Position numbers and translations under genes: made by a program. Of a stretch of DNA of 64,000 nt, positions 53,608-63,070 are shown in pieces; position 1 is the first letter of the stretch, and the number at the start of each line of letters is the position of its first letter. The notes below the pieces were generated by a model, which had not been told where the DNA came from, searched no databases, and saw nothing but the letters and a program-made list of their open reading frames with translations. This stretch comes from Fulvivirga imtechensis AK7 (GTDB taxonomy: Bacteria; Bacteroidota; Bacteroidia; Cytophagales; Cyclobacteriaceae). The DNA lies in the NCBI RefSeq assembly GCF_000331535.1, contig NZ_AMZN01000050.1:1-64000 (forward strand), read 5' to 3'.

Positions 53608-54102
53608 ATGAGAGTCATACTTGTGATATTGTTATTTCTGAGCACCACTGTCTACAGCCAAAGTTTTGATCACGTAGACCAAACCAGATCTTTTTTAGGC
53701 TTCACTTTTGGCTGTTCGCCAGAAAGCATCAAAGGCAGTCTTCAGTTGGACCTGGTGATCTCATATGGTGTAAAGTATTATAAATATAAAGGACCGCTTC
53801 TGAAGCAACTATATGGAAAAAAGCCATCACAGGTTACGCTCGGTTTCAGAGATGATCAATTAGAATATCTGGATGTTTATTTTAACAAGCTTGACAAAGG
53901 CGAATTTTCTTTACTGCTCTCTCATTTGCAAACGGACTATGGCATGTCAACTCCTTTTAATACCGCAGAGCAGGGTGTGGTAGGCGCTGAAGAATGGCTG
54001 GGTGAAAATCTTGTGATGCAGTTCTATCTCTACGACAATACAGCCATTGATCACGATGACAGGGATCAAACTGTGCTCACTTTGGGCCTGGTGAGAGAGT
54101 GA
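53608..54102 (+). CDS. Secreted protein of unknown function
   Basis: A 164-residue protein with an N-terminal signal peptide (MRVILVILLFLSTTVYSQ). The mature part is beta/alpha with no recognised domain; segments FLGFTFGCSPESIKGSL and VGAEEWLGENLVMQFYLYD are the most distinctive. It lies between two repeat elements (53415-53581 and 54133-54200) and upstream of htpG. Confidence 0.65.
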   Translation: MRVILVILLFLSTTVYSQSFDHVDQTRSFLGFTFGCSPESIKGSLQLDLVISYGVKYYKYKGPLLKQLYGKKPSQVTLGFRDDQLEYLDVYFNKLDKGEFSLLLSHLQTDYGMSTPFNTAEQGVVGAEEWLGENLVMQFYLYDNTAIDHDDRDQTVLTLGLVRE

Positions 54103-54132
54103 ATCCTTGATTTTTTGATCATTCAGGCATAT

Positions 54133-54200
54133 AAATAGTGTCTGTAAGAAAGCTCTAAGTGGCTTTAAGAAAACGTCAATGTTCGCGTTACGCTTGCCTC
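54133..54200. repeat. Half-element of the inverted repeat family (copy C)
   Basis: Reads AAATAGTGTCTGTAAGAAAG and then TCTAAGTGGCTTTAAGAAAA and CGTTACGCTTGCC, closely matching the left end of copy A at 1730 and the reverse complement of copy D. A matching right end is not seen here, so it may be a fragment. Confidence 0.6.
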
Positions 54201-54328
54201 TTCTTCGCCTGAATCAATGACTTTTCGAAACCCGAACTGTCATTCTGTCATCTTTTAGCGGCTGGAATGGAATTTGGAAAGCTAAAATTCAAAAAACCTG
54301 AATTTTAAGTTTTAAAACCAAAAATAAA

Positions 54329-56221
54329 ATGGCTGAAAAAGGTACAATTTCAATCCACACCGAGAACATATTTCCGATCATTAAGAAGTTTTTGTACTCG
54401 GATCATGAGATCTTTCTTCGTGAGTTGGTATCCAATGCTGTAGATGCAACGCAGAAGCTCAAAAGACTTTCTTCACTTGGAGAGCTAAAGGAGGAAATCG
54501 GTGACACCACCGTAGAAGTAAGTTTTGATAAAGAGAAAAAGACTATAACCGTCCGCGACCGGGGAATCGGGATGACCGCTGAGGAGGTCAAAAAGTACAT
54601 TAATCAGATTGCTTTTTCCGGTGCTGCAGAGTTTGTGGAGAAGTTCAAAGATAAAGGTGATGCCAAAGACATCATCGGTAAGTTTGGCTTAGGTTTTTAT
54701 TCTGCCTTTATGGTGGCCAAAGAAGTTGAATTGATCACCAAATCATACCAGGAGGGGGCAGAGGCTGCCAAGTGGACATGTGACGGCTCTACGGAGTTTG
54801 AAATTACCACAGCAGATAAAGAAGACAGAGGAACCGAAGTGATCTTGCACATAGCGGATGATTCTGAAGAATTCCTTGATGAGTGGAGGATAAAGTCCAT
54901 ACTTGATAAGTACTGCAAGTTTTTACCAGTGCCTGTTAAATTCGGCACCAGAGAAGAGCAGGTAGAAGATGGTAAAGACAAAGATGACAAACCAAAGTAT
55001 AAATCCGTAACCAAAGACAGGATTATCAATGACACTGAACCGCTTTGGACCAAAGCTCCGGCTGATCTTAAAGACGAAGATTACCTGAAGTTTTACAGGG
55101 AACTGTACCCTATGTCAGAAGATCCTTTGTTCTGGATACACCTGAATGTTGATTATCCTTTTAACCTGACCGGTATACTTTATTTCCCTAAAGCAAAAAC
55201 CGATTTTGAAGTTCAAAAGAATAAGATCCAGCTTTATTCAAGACAAGTATTCATTACGGATGAAGTGAAGGACGTAGTGCCTGAGTTTCTCATGCTGCTT
55301 CATGGAGTGATCGATTCTCCCGACATTCCACTGAACGTATCCCGAAGCTATCTGCAGTCTGACAGTAGCGTGAAGAAGATCAATAACCACATCACCAAGA
55401 AGGTGGCGGATAAGTTAGGAGAATTATTCAAGAATGACAGAACGTCATACGAGTCAAAGTGGGATGACATAGGCATATTCGTAAAATATGGAATGCTTAG
55501 CGAAGAAAAATTCTATGAAAAAGCCAAGGATTTTGCCCTGTTGAAAACATTGGATGACAAGTTCTTTACCCTGGATGAGTACAAGGAGCACGTAAAGACT
55601 AATCAGGAGGACAAGGATAAAAACCTGGTGTACTTGTATACCTCCGATCCGGCAAAACAGGATACCTACATACAGGCAGCCAAAAGCAAGTCGTATGATG
55701 TACTGCTTATGAACGGTATCATCGACAGCCATTTCGTAAACTTCCTGGAGCAAAAGCTGGAAAAAACACAGTTGAAGCGTGTCGATGCCGATACCATGGA
55801 CAAGCTTATCGATAAGGATGAGAAAATAGAAAGCGTATTAAGTAAGGATGAGGAGGAAAAGGTAAAGGAGATCTTCGAAAAAGCGGTGAACAACAAGAAC
55901 ATGAATATTTCTGTTGAGTCTCTTTCCCCGGACGAAATGCCCGTAACGATCACCATGTCCGAATTTATGAGAAGGATGAAAGATATGGCTAAGATGGGAG
56001 GTGGAGGTTACGCCATGATGGGCCATATGCCTGATCAGTTTGACCTGACCATCAATGGCAACCATGCTATTATAGGTAAGATACTCAGAGCTAAAAAGGA
56101 TGAAAAGAAGCAGCAGTTGGCCAAACAAGCATACGATTTGGCTATGCTTTCTCAAAATATGCTTTCCGGTTCAGATCTGACCAATTTTATAAAGCGCAGC
56201 ATAGAGCTGGCGGGAGAATAA
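54329..56221 (+). CDS. htpG: Molecular chaperone HtpG (Hsp90)
   Basis: The 630-residue Hsp90 has the N-terminal GHKL ATPase with SNAVDATQKLKRL, the nucleotide segment VRDRGIGMTAEEV and GKFGLGFYSAFMV, the middle domain with RVFITDEVKDVVPEFL and NVSRSYLQSD, and the C-terminal dimerisation domain. It is a stress-related chaperone in the cytosol. Length is normal. It has its own terminator just after the stop. Confidence 0.97.
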   Translation: MAEKGTISIHTENIFPIIKKFLYSDHEIFLRELVSNAVDATQKLKRLSSLGELKEEIGDTTVEVSFDKEKKTITVRDRGIGMTAEEVKKYINQIAFSGAAEFVEKFKDKGDAKDIIGKFGLGFYSAFMVAKEVELITKSYQEGAEAAKWTCDGSTEFEITTADKEDRGTEVILHIADDSEEFLDEWRIKSILDKYCKFLPVPVKFGTREEQVEDGKDKDDKPKYKSVTKDRIINDTEPLWTKAPADLKDEDYLKFYRELYPMSEDPLFWIHLNVDYPFNLTGILYFPKAKTDFEVQKNKIQLYSRQVFITDEVKDVVPEFLMLLHGVIDSPDIPLNVSRSYLQSDSSVKKINNHITKKVADKLGELFKNDRTSYESKWDDIGIFVKYGMLSEEKFYEKAKDFALLKTLDDKFFTLDEYKEHVKTNQEDKDKNLVYLYTSDPAKQDTYIQAAKSKSYDVLLMNGIIDSHFVNFLEQKLEKTQLKRVDADTMDKLIDKDEKIESVLSKDEEEKVKEIFEKAVNNKNMNISVESLSPDEMPVTITMSEFMRRMKDMAKMGGGGYAMMGHMPDQFDLTINGNHAIIGKILRAKKDEKKQQLAKQAYDLAMLSQNMLSGSDLTNFIKRSIELAGE

Positions 56222-56248
56222 TTCCTTCCGTATTATATTTACATTAAA

Positions 56249-56278
56249 GGGGTTCTGGGTCATCAGAGCCCCTTTTTT
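56249..56278 (+). terminator. Intrinsic terminator of htpG
   Basis: Stem GGGGTTCTG (56249-56257) with CAGAGCCCC (56264-56272), one G-T wobble, then TTTTTT. It lies 27 bases after the htpG stop. Confidence 0.85.
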
Positions 56279-56350
56279 GTTATCAGGCATATCCGGCTCA
56301 GATTTCAGCCATTCCGATTAGATGCTCATGAACAAGTACCGGCTTTGCCA

Positions 56351-57466
56351 TCAGAATGGCTTGCCGTGAGTCTGCCTTACCAGAAAGTTCGAGATAGGTT
56401 TGGACCGCCGGGCTACCTCCACAGCAAAGTTCGAGACCAGTTCAGAGCCAAATAGCCGTTGTATCTGTCTTCCCGACCAAAGGCGGTTTTTGAAAAGCGT
56501 ATTCCATCTGCGTACATAATTTTGCTCCAGCAGAAATCTCGAATTGTGGCTGTTCAGGTACGGGACGATCTCCTCGCAAAGGATTTTGGCAGAATGAATG
56601 CCCATAGCCATGCCATTGCCACAAAGGGGTGTAATCATGCCGGCAGCATCGCCACACATTAATATATGCTGTTCAACAGGTTTTTTCGTTTCAAAGGAAA
56701 TTTCATTGATCACCTCAGGCTTGTCAAAAAGGAATTTGGCCGAGGAAAATATCTTTTCCAGCTCAGGATTTCGACAGAGTACATTTTGCTCCATTTCGGA
56801 AATCTTCCTGTTGTTATTCAGGTTAGACCGCGCTGATAAGTAACAGAGATTATATTTTCCATCCTCTATTTTATTAATACCACAATAGCCATTGTTAAAA
56901 TTATGCAGTGCTATAAGGTCATGGGCATGCGAGCCATATTCTACATGATATTTCACGCCCAAATAAGGCGACTTGCGTTTAAAGAATGGCCGATTCAGCG
57001 ACTTATCCAGCTTAGAGCGCTTACCGAAGGCGCCTATTACCACCGTTGATTGCAGCGTTTCCCCGCTATCGGTAGCTACAGTAAAGAGATCCTGGCTGAA
57101 TTTCACATCTGCTACCTGTGTGTTCAGCATGAAGTCGACCCCTGTTTCAACAGCTTTTTCATAAAGAAAATGATCAAAGGTAAACCTGCTGATACCAAAG
57201 CCACCTAATTGAAGCGCCAGGAAGGCAGACTTACCATTGACAGAAGAAAGTTGCAACCGGTTGATCTGTGATGGAACGTGGCGGTGAGGGTAAATGTCCA
57301 GATGCTCAAGAAAATTTCTTACCTCGTTAGATATGTATTCACCACAGACTCTCTGAAAGGGATAAACTTTTTTTTCTATTAATAATACGTCTATTTTATG
57401 CCTGCGCAGGCATATGGCAGCTATTAAACCGGCTAAGCCACCACCTATGATGATTACCTTTCTCAA
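56351..57466 (-). CDS. FAD-dependent oxidoreductase (geranylgeranyl-reductase-like)
   Basis: The 371-residue flavoprotein has the FAD Rossmann motif IIGGGLAGLIAAICLRRHKIDVLLIEKK, then CGEYISNEV, and the second FAD region CGDAAGMITPLCGNGMAMGIHSA. It resembles GGR-type reductases of isoprenoids and lipids. The substrate is unknown. The gene is minus strand and convergent with htpG. Confidence 0.87.
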   Translation of the reverse strand: MRKVIIIGGGLAGLIAAICLRRHKIDVLLIEKKVYPFQRVCGEYISNEVRNFLEHLDIYPHRHVPSQINRLQLSSVNGKSAFLALQLGGFGISRFTFDHFLYEKAVETGVDFMLNTQVADVKFSQDLFTVATDSGETLQSTVVIGAFGKRSKLDKSLNRPFFKRKSPYLGVKYHVEYGSHAHDLIALHNFNNGYCGINKIEDGKYNLCYLSARSNLNNNRKISEMEQNVLCRNPELEKIFSSAKFLFDKPEVINEISFETKKPVEQHILMCGDAAGMITPLCGNGMAMGIHSAKILCEEIVPYLNSHNSRFLLEQNYVRRWNTLFKNRLWSGRQIQRLFGSELVSNFAVEVARRSKPISNFLVRQTHGKPF

Positions 57467-57556
57467 TTTTCAAGAATGAATGATATACCTACCGATTTTT
57501 TTAAACCAACCAGATTAACATTATGATGTAAAAAAACGTTTAATAAAAAAAACACG

Positions 57557-58033
57557 ATGTCTATGGCAACATTATCTACTAAACAACCCATTGGTGATTC
57601 TATTAATGTATTCTTATTGGGTAATAACCCTATTGAACTTAGCAACATTTACGAGAAGCTAAAAGGAATCCGGACTAAAAGATTTAATGCGGAAATAGGC
57701 TTCGATCTGAAAGATGCCTACAAGAGGATTATGAAATTTAACCCGAAGTGTATCCTTATTGATGATAATCTGGAAGGGCTCTATTTAAAAAGTCTGATCA
57801 AAAAACTGTCTTCAGGGGGCAAGACAAGGAACATTCCCATTACTATTATAAAAAATTCTAACTACGGTAATTCTTACCTTGGAGAGGCCCAGGACTTTCT
57901 TTTGAAAGAGGGGATCACTTCTGAGGCTTTGTCCAACTCCATTTTAAATTCCATAAAATGGAAGTCCATGCATAAATATGTATACAAATCCTATGAAAAG
58001 AGGAAAACGCAACTGCTGAGCTTCTTAAAATAA
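57557..58033 (+). CDS. Degenerate receiver-like protein
   Basis: The 158-residue protein has a response-regulator-like fold: a beta strand INVFLLGNNPIELSN where the acidic pair would lie (here Asn-Asn), CILIDDNLEGL with a possible phosphoacceptor Asp, ITIIKNSN for the Thr/Ser region, and DFLLKEG near the conserved Lys. The missing acidic pair suggests it is a pseudo-receiver. The C-terminus is a short basic tail. No kinase is adjacent. Confidence 0.5.
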   Translation: MSMATLSTKQPIGDSINVFLLGNNPIELSNIYEKLKGIRTKRFNAEIGFDLKDAYKRIMKFNPKCILIDDNLEGLYLKSLIKKLSSGGKTRNIPITIIKNSNYGNSYLGEAQDFLLKEGITSEALSNSILNSIKWKSMHKYVYKSYEKRKTQLLSFLK

Positions 58034-58184
58034 GGTGAGTTCGATGTAAAATACTTAACAAAAGCCCGTCAACTGAACCCTTGAACTTAGTAAGATGCTT
58101 CATGAATCATATGACCTTAAAAAGAGGTTTTTTTGCTCTGTTTGCTGATATGTATACTATGTCGCGAATTCAGCTTACAATAGG

Positions 58185-59423
58185 TTAGATACTGCTTCTG
58201 AGGCGAAATTTTTCCGATATTCGTACTCCGTCCCGGAGAACAGTTATCTTTATTTTCTTATTTTCCCGGGCATTAAGGTAGTTGATAATATGGTTTAAGT
58301 GTAGCCTGCTCGCGTCTATATTGTTTATTGAAACTATGATATCACCCTTTTTGAAACCCAATTCTTCACCAACTGAGTTTTTCCTTACCTCCACAATTTC
58401 AAACGTATTGAGCCGGCTTCCTTTTGCCTTCACTACTAATCCGCTTAGGTTGTAAGAGAAATCCTTCTTGTATTGCTTTCCTTTTTTCAGGAATAGCTTT
58501 TCATCGGGAAAATCAATGATGACATTGAAACGGCTTAGGATTTCTCCTCCAATTGATCCGTTACGGAAGGTTCCGGCACTCTTTAGGCTATCCAAAAGCG
58601 TATTGCTATCAGGAAAAGTGGCGAGGATATTCTCCCAGCACATATCTCCAAGATGAAAAGATTTCATTCGTGCAATTTTCCCTTCGAGCGCTCCGCCCAG
58701 GCCACGTCCAAGCGAGGTTGTTAAATTAGGTTCCGGCACGGTGATCTCCGGGTCCGATTCCTGCTCCAGCATTAACCCATGGCTGGCGCCAGAGTCTACC
58801 AAAAGCTTCACCGGCAAATGTCTGCCATCCTTGTAAACAATATGGCCTTTCACATAGGGTTTAGTATCCTCAATAGTGATATCAATGGCTTCATAAGCTC
58901 TTTTGCGTTTAAAGTTTTCAGGAGTGGTGAGTGTAAGAATACGTCTGTCATAATCTATTTGCACTATAAACCTGCTAAATATTTCATACCCTAAAATACC
59001 ATGTACATCTGTGCCGAGGTAGTTCCTCAGCTCCAGATAGTCTTCTTCCAATACAAGCATGGCATGCCCGCGACCCTGAAGTCCGGGAAGGGTAAGAGTT
59101 ACATTATTCGTGATATAGGCATCTACTAATTTTTCTCCAAGACCCGAAATGGTATATTTCCTGCTATACTTCAAATTAAGTATATCACTGAAAGATTTCT
59201 CCGTTAAAATGGTAGTCCTTACCCCTGTATCGAGTATAAACCTGAGGGGCAGCCTTTGATTGAGAACCACAGGAACTACAATCAGATTATTATATATCTC
59301 AAACGGAATATGTACCCGCTTAGCGTCTCCAACTATTTTAAATCCCAGAGTTTGTGCCCGAAGTGATGGCCATGTGCTAAAGAGAAGGAAGAAAATGACT
59401 ATGCTTCTTAAGATATTCCTCAT
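58185..59423 (-). CDS. Retropepsin-like aspartyl protease with PDZ domain
   Basis: The 412-residue protein has a signal peptide (VIFFLLFSTWPSLRAQ). It has two aspartyl-protease half-sites: FILDTGVRTTIL and LLVDSGASHGLM, each with DT/SG. The C-terminal PDZ (about 330-408, GDIIVSINNIDASRLHLNHI) may bind substrates. It is probably periplasmic. Length and layout match known Bacteroidota aspartyl protease family proteins. Confidence 0.88.
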   Translation of the reverse strand: MRNILRSIVIFFLLFSTWPSLRAQTLGFKIVGDAKRVHIPFEIYNNLIVVPVVLNQRLPLRFILDTGVRTTILTEKSFSDILNLKYSRKYTISGLGEKLVDAYITNNVTLTLPGLQGRGHAMLVLEEDYLELRNYLGTDVHGILGYEIFSRFIVQIDYDRRILTLTTPENFKRKRAYEAIDITIEDTKPYVKGHIVYKDGRHLPVKLLVDSGASHGLMLEQESDPEITVPEPNLTTSLGRGLGGALEGKIARMKSFHLGDMCWENILATFPDSNTLLDSLKSAGTFRNGSIGGEILSRFNVIIDFPDEKLFLKKGKQYKKDFSYNLSGLVVKAKGSRLNTFEIVEVRKNSVGEELGFKKGDIIVSINNIDASRLHLNHIINYLNARENKKIKITVLRDGVRISEKFRLRSSI

Positions 59424-59546
59424 TCAAGATCGACTATATTCCGGTAAACTAAAAGTTAAGCATTTTAGGTCATTATTCATGGAAACTTAAACTTAATTTC
59501 CCGGACGTAATTAAATATAACCCAAATTGGGGGAATTTTAATAAAT

Positions 59547-60053
59547 CTACCGCTGAGCAAGATCTATTTTGGAAAGCCGGTATGCAGGAACCAAGCCTGT
59601 GAGTACGCTTACAAAAACAATACTGGCCACCAAAAAAGTAAGATTGATGATATCCGGCGGGCTGAAATAGCTCCTGATTGAAACAACTTCATTAAATATG
59701 TTCAGATCGAGGATGATAAGGCTTAGTAAAACAGAAGTCATTGAAATATAGAAAGATTCGATGACCAGAAGCGTGTAAATATTCCCGGACGTAGCCCCGA
59801 GCAGTTTGCGAACACTAAATTCCGTGATGGCAGTTCGGGAGTTTACACCGCCAATGCGACTAAGAACAAATATAATAAGGGCAGAAACGATCATAATAAA
59901 TGGTATTTGTCCATATTGTCTGTACATAAAGAAACTGTTGAGCAACCCAATAAAACCAATGGTCTGTAAAGTCACTGCCAACAGATAGTACCCCGTGTGC
60001 TTCTTAATCTTCCTGAACGATATGATAAAATGATTCCACAACATTTCAAACAT
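59547..60053 (-). pseudogene. FtsX/MacB-type permease remnant
   Basis: About 168 residues that join the start of a MacB-type permease (MFEMLWNHFIISFRKIKKHTGYYLLAV) directly to its C-terminal FtsX domain (TEFSVRKLLGATSGNIYTLLVIESF.. VLTGLVPAYRLSKIDLAQR). Full-length relatives are near 800 residues, with an MacB periplasmic domain in between, which is missing here. I chose the Met at 60053, which matches the family N-terminus. It probably is an internal deletion derivative. Confidence 0.6.
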
Positions 60054-60179
60054 GTGTAATCCAAGAAGCATACCAGCTTGCGAAATGCTATTAAACTGCA
60101 GTAAAGGGGCTGCCGGAAAGAAAGATGTTCAAACTCAAACAATATTTTCGTACACTTTTGAACACTTCAGGATCTAAGA

Positions 60180-60761
60180 TTAGGTCCTGTCCAGGTCGTC
60201 CCAGATGCTGTACTTGCCAAACCGGTAGGCAGAAAGCTGTGGTATAATATCATCTGCATTAGCAATGGAAATGAGCATTTTCCTGTTTTGTGGCCTTAAA
60301 AATCCATGGTGGACCATTACATCCAACTGAGCCAGTAGGTGACTGTAGTAGCCATTCAAATTAAACAGGCCAACAGGCTTTTTAATAATTTCGAGTTGTA
60401 CCCAGGTGAGTATTTCCGCCAGCTCTTCCAGTGTGCCCATTCCCCCGGGCAGCGCCAGGAAAGCATCAGCCAGTTCAGCCATCTTTTGTTTGCGTTCATG
60501 CATGGATTTTACCACTATCAACTCACTTAGGCCCAGATGCCCTACTTCTTTTTTCATGAGAAAGTCGGGAATTACGCCAATAGCAGTACCTCCATTGGTC
60601 ATCACCGCATCAGCAACGGCACCCATCAAACCCACATTTCCCCCACCATAAACGAGCGTTTTTCCTGCTTTAGCAATTATTTTACCAACAGTTGTTGCTT
60701 TTTCATAGTAAATAGATTCATTACCTTTTCCGGAACCACAAAAGACACAGATATTATTCAT
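60180..60761 (-). CDS. LOG family protein (cytokinin riboside 5'-monophosphate phosphoribohydrolase-like)
   Basis: The 193-residue protein has the LOG motifs GGGNVGLMGAVADAV and PGGMGTLEELAEIL (PGGxGTxxE), the signature of nucleoside-monophosphate phosphoribohydrolases. The physiological substrate in bacteria is not certain. It diverges from ridA. Confidence 0.93.
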   Translation of the reverse strand: MNNICVFCGSGKGNESIYYEKATTVGKIIAKAGKTLVYGGGNVGLMGAVADAVMTNGGTAIGVIPDFLMKKEVGHLGLSELIVVKSMHERKQKMAELADAFLALPGGMGTLEELAEILTWVQLEIIKKPVGLFNLNGYYSHLLAQLDVMVHHGFLRPQNRKMLISIANADDIIPQLSAYRFGKYSIWDDLDRT

Positions 60762-60796
60762 ATTTTCGGGAGCATAATTATAAAACTAACAAAAAG

Positions 60797-61192
60797 ATGT
60801 CAACAACAAAGAAAAGGCAAAATATATCTACCGGAGCCCCATGGGAAGATATTGTGGGATACTCCAGAGCGGTTCGCGTGGGAAACATTGTTGAGGTATC
60901 AGGGACAGTGGCCGTTCGCGATGGCAAGTTGGTGGGGGAGAACAATCCCTATGAGCAGACAGTATGTATCTTAGAAATTATTGAAGAAAGTCTAAAGCAG
61001 GCCGGGGCCAATCTAAATGATGTTGTCCGTACAAGAATGTTTGTTACTGATATTGGTCAGTGGCAGTTGATCGGAAAGGCACACGGAGAATTTTTTGGGA
61101 ATATTAAACCCGCTACATCAATGATCGAGGTGAGCAGGTTAATAAGCCCGGAATATTTACTGGAAATAGAAGCTACTGCTATTATTCAGTAG
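60797..61192 (+). CDS. RidA family (YjgF/UK114) deaminase
   Basis: The 131-residue protein has the RidA fold with GNIVEVSGTVAVRDGKLVG at the N-terminal half and the conserved Arg in VVRTRMFVTDI, and EVSRLISPEYLLEIEATAII at the end. RidA hydrolyses reactive enamine/imine intermediates. Some family members do other jobs, and this one is of the sub-group without obvious operon partner. Confidence 0.88.
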   Translation: MSTTKKRQNISTGAPWEDIVGYSRAVRVGNIVEVSGTVAVRDGKLVGENNPYEQTVCILEIIEESLKQAGANLNDVVRTRMFVTDIGQWQLIGKAHGEFFGNIKPATSMIEVSRLISPEYLLEIEATAIIQ

Positions 61193-61304
61193 TGCCATCT
61201 ATGTCATGCTTGTTGTCGCTGATCATCTTATTAGGAAAGATGATAGGTGATACTATGGCAAGAACGAACAATATCAAAACAAGAACTAGTGCTAAATAAC
61301 CCAT
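61182..61304 (-). CDS. Possible small single-helix membrane protein
   Basis: A 40-codon ORF on the minus strand with a strongly hydrophobic N-terminus (MGYLALVLVLILFVLAIVSP) and a charged tail (MISDNKHDIDGTTE). Its stop overlaps the ridA 3' end by about 10 bases. The coherent helix makes it plausible, but there is no comparison available, so confidence is low. Confidence 0.4.
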   Translation of the reverse strand: MGYLALVLVLILFVLAIVSPIIFPNKMISDNKHDIDGTTE

Positions 61305-61603
61305 ATCTATGTATTTTTATTTCGTGCAAAGATAATAAGGCAACTAATATATTAAAATAAATACTAATTTACCTTGCACAATATTTGCTTCACTGAGGTC
61401 ATGAAATGAGCGTGATTGCAGAAAATCAGTTGATATCATAGCCTGGGATAAACTTTCGGTTCAAGAAATGAAGTCATGCGAATTCCATCCTGAAATAAGT
61501 TAAATAAGTTCGGGACAAGCGTAACGCAGGCATTGGCGTTTTCTTAGAGACACTAAGTACTTTGGTTATTCCATGTGGCCAGTGATAATAAATTAAATAT
61601 TAC
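61305..61603. other. Gene-free stretch with a repeat fragment
   Basis: Upstream of the YwqK gene. It holds repeat copy D at 61506-61560 and the A/T-rich start region (about 61565-61600). No other feature is recognised. Confidence 0.5.
61506..61560. repeat. Half-element of the inverted repeat family (copy D)
   Basis: Contains AAGTTCGGGACAAGCG and, read in reverse complement, ACTTAGTGTCTCTAAGAAAA and GCGTTACGCTTG, very similar to copy A and copy C. The left partner is not seen, so this may be a half copy. Confidence 0.6.
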
Positions 61604-63022
61604 ATGAAACAAATAAATATCAACCTGGTAATCCTCCTGTTTTTAATAATGGCCGGATCATCTTACGGGCAGCAATCGAGGGTCTATACCCCCGATAGTT
61701 CAGCGTATGCTATTGGAGATGTTGTGGATGGTGTGAAGACTGGCAAGTGGCAGTTTTATGACAGCAAGGATGTGAAAATTGAAGAGGGGGAATTTCTAAA
61801 CGGAGAACGCTCCGGTGTGTGGAGACTGTACCATCCAGGGGGTCGAATCAAGGCAAAAGTAAGATATGAGGATAATCTGCCTACCGACTACCTGGAATAT
61901 TCAACGGCAGGAGATATTGTCTTGGCAGGAAAATTTTCGGAAGGAAAAAAGTCCGGGGAATGGGTCAGCTATTATCCCGGAGGACAACCCCGCGAGGTGA
62001 GGACCTATTTTGCTAATATTATGGAAGGGCCTTATCGCTTATATGGCCCGTATGGTGAACTGCTTGTGGAGGCAACTTACAAAGCGGATACTACTCACGG
62101 AGAATGGAAAGCATACAATGATTTTGGCCGCGTGGTTACTTCCGGCAATTTTTATGAGGGAATAAAAGATGGTATTTGGAAAGAATATTACGATTTTGGT
62201 AAACTTCAGGCCATAGAAAATTATGAAATGGGCCAGCCGGATAGTGTCTGGGTGGAATATTATGAAAATGGAGAGACAAAAAGCACGAAGTTATATGACA
62301 AAGGAACACCCAGAGGTGAGTGGAAAAGCTTTCATCGTAATGGCGATTTGGAGGAAGTTAAATATTATAAAAATGGGTGGCAGGACAGTGTTTATCTGAG
62401 CTATTATGAAAAGAAAAAGCCACATGTCCAGGGTTTCTATAAAAATGGCGTAAAAACCGGCAATTGGCGATACTTCAACAGCAATGGTTATCTTTCTGAG
62501 GAGGGTATGTACAAAAATGATCAACAGCATGGTCAATGGTATACCTATTATGACAAAGGACAGTTGAGATCAATAGGTAGCTTCCATGAAGGAGTCGAGG
62601 ATGGCTTATGGGGCATATTTCATAGTACAGGATTACTCATGCAAGAGGAAACCTGGGATAAAGGGAAATTGATGAATGTTAGTCCTTATTATACTATATA
62701 CGGAGATACATTGTCATCAGGTACGCTAAAGAATGGGAATGGTCTGAAGATCAACTACTATACCAATGGAAAAATAGAGATTGAATGTCAGTTTGAAGGA
62801 GGCGTCCCTCATGGAAGTTGGACCTACTACTACCAGGATGGCAATGTTGCTGAAATCGGTCAGTTTGAAAAGGGCCTGCGGGAGGGGCGATGGGTGTTTT
62901 ATTATGATAATGGCAAAAAAGAAGCGGAGGGAGACTTTAAAAACGGCAATAAAACCGGTACCTGGTACTATTACTATAAAAACGGAAGGCTCCGGGAAAC
63001 AGAAGATCATACGGAAAAGTAA
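61604..63022 (+). CDS. YwqK-type MORN-repeat secreted protein
   Basis: The 472-residue protein has a signal peptide (LVILLFLIMAGSSYGQ) followed by about 18 to 20 MORN-like repeats of ~23 residues, with the pattern G.W..YY.nG....E..Y.nG (e.g. GVKTGNWRYFNSNGYLSEEG). These YwqK-family proteins are common in Bacteroidota; the "toxin-antitoxin" name they carry is not established. Probably periplasmic or surface-exposed. Confidence 0.85.
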   Translation: MKQININLVILLFLIMAGSSYGQQSRVYTPDSSAYAIGDVVDGVKTGKWQFYDSKDVKIEEGEFLNGERSGVWRLYHPGGRIKAKVRYEDNLPTDYLEYSTAGDIVLAGKFSEGKKSGEWVSYYPGGQPREVRTYFANIMEGPYRLYGPYGELLVEATYKADTTHGEWKAYNDFGRVVTSGNFYEGIKDGIWKEYYDFGKLQAIENYEMGQPDSVWVEYYENGETKSTKLYDKGTPRGEWKSFHRNGDLEEVKYYKNGWQDSVYLSYYEKKKPHVQGFYKNGVKTGNWRYFNSNGYLSEEGMYKNDQQHGQWYTYYDKGQLRSIGSFHEGVEDGLWGIFHSTGLLMQEETWDKGKLMNVSPYYTIYGDTLSSGTLKNGNGLKINYYTNGKIEIECQFEGGVPHGSWTYYYQDGNVAEIGQFEKGLREGRWVFYYDNGKKEAEGDFKNGNKTGTWYYYYKNGRLRETEDHTEK

Positions 63023-63070
63023 CTTTCCAGGCGAATTTTCAGTATAAGCACATACAAAAGAATCAGAGGT

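Noticed and set aside
61604-63022. Possible CRISPR array because of regular repeats
   Set aside because: The repetition is in protein sequence (MORN-like units of ~23 residues), with divergent DNA and an intact reading frame; no CRISPR repeats or spacers.
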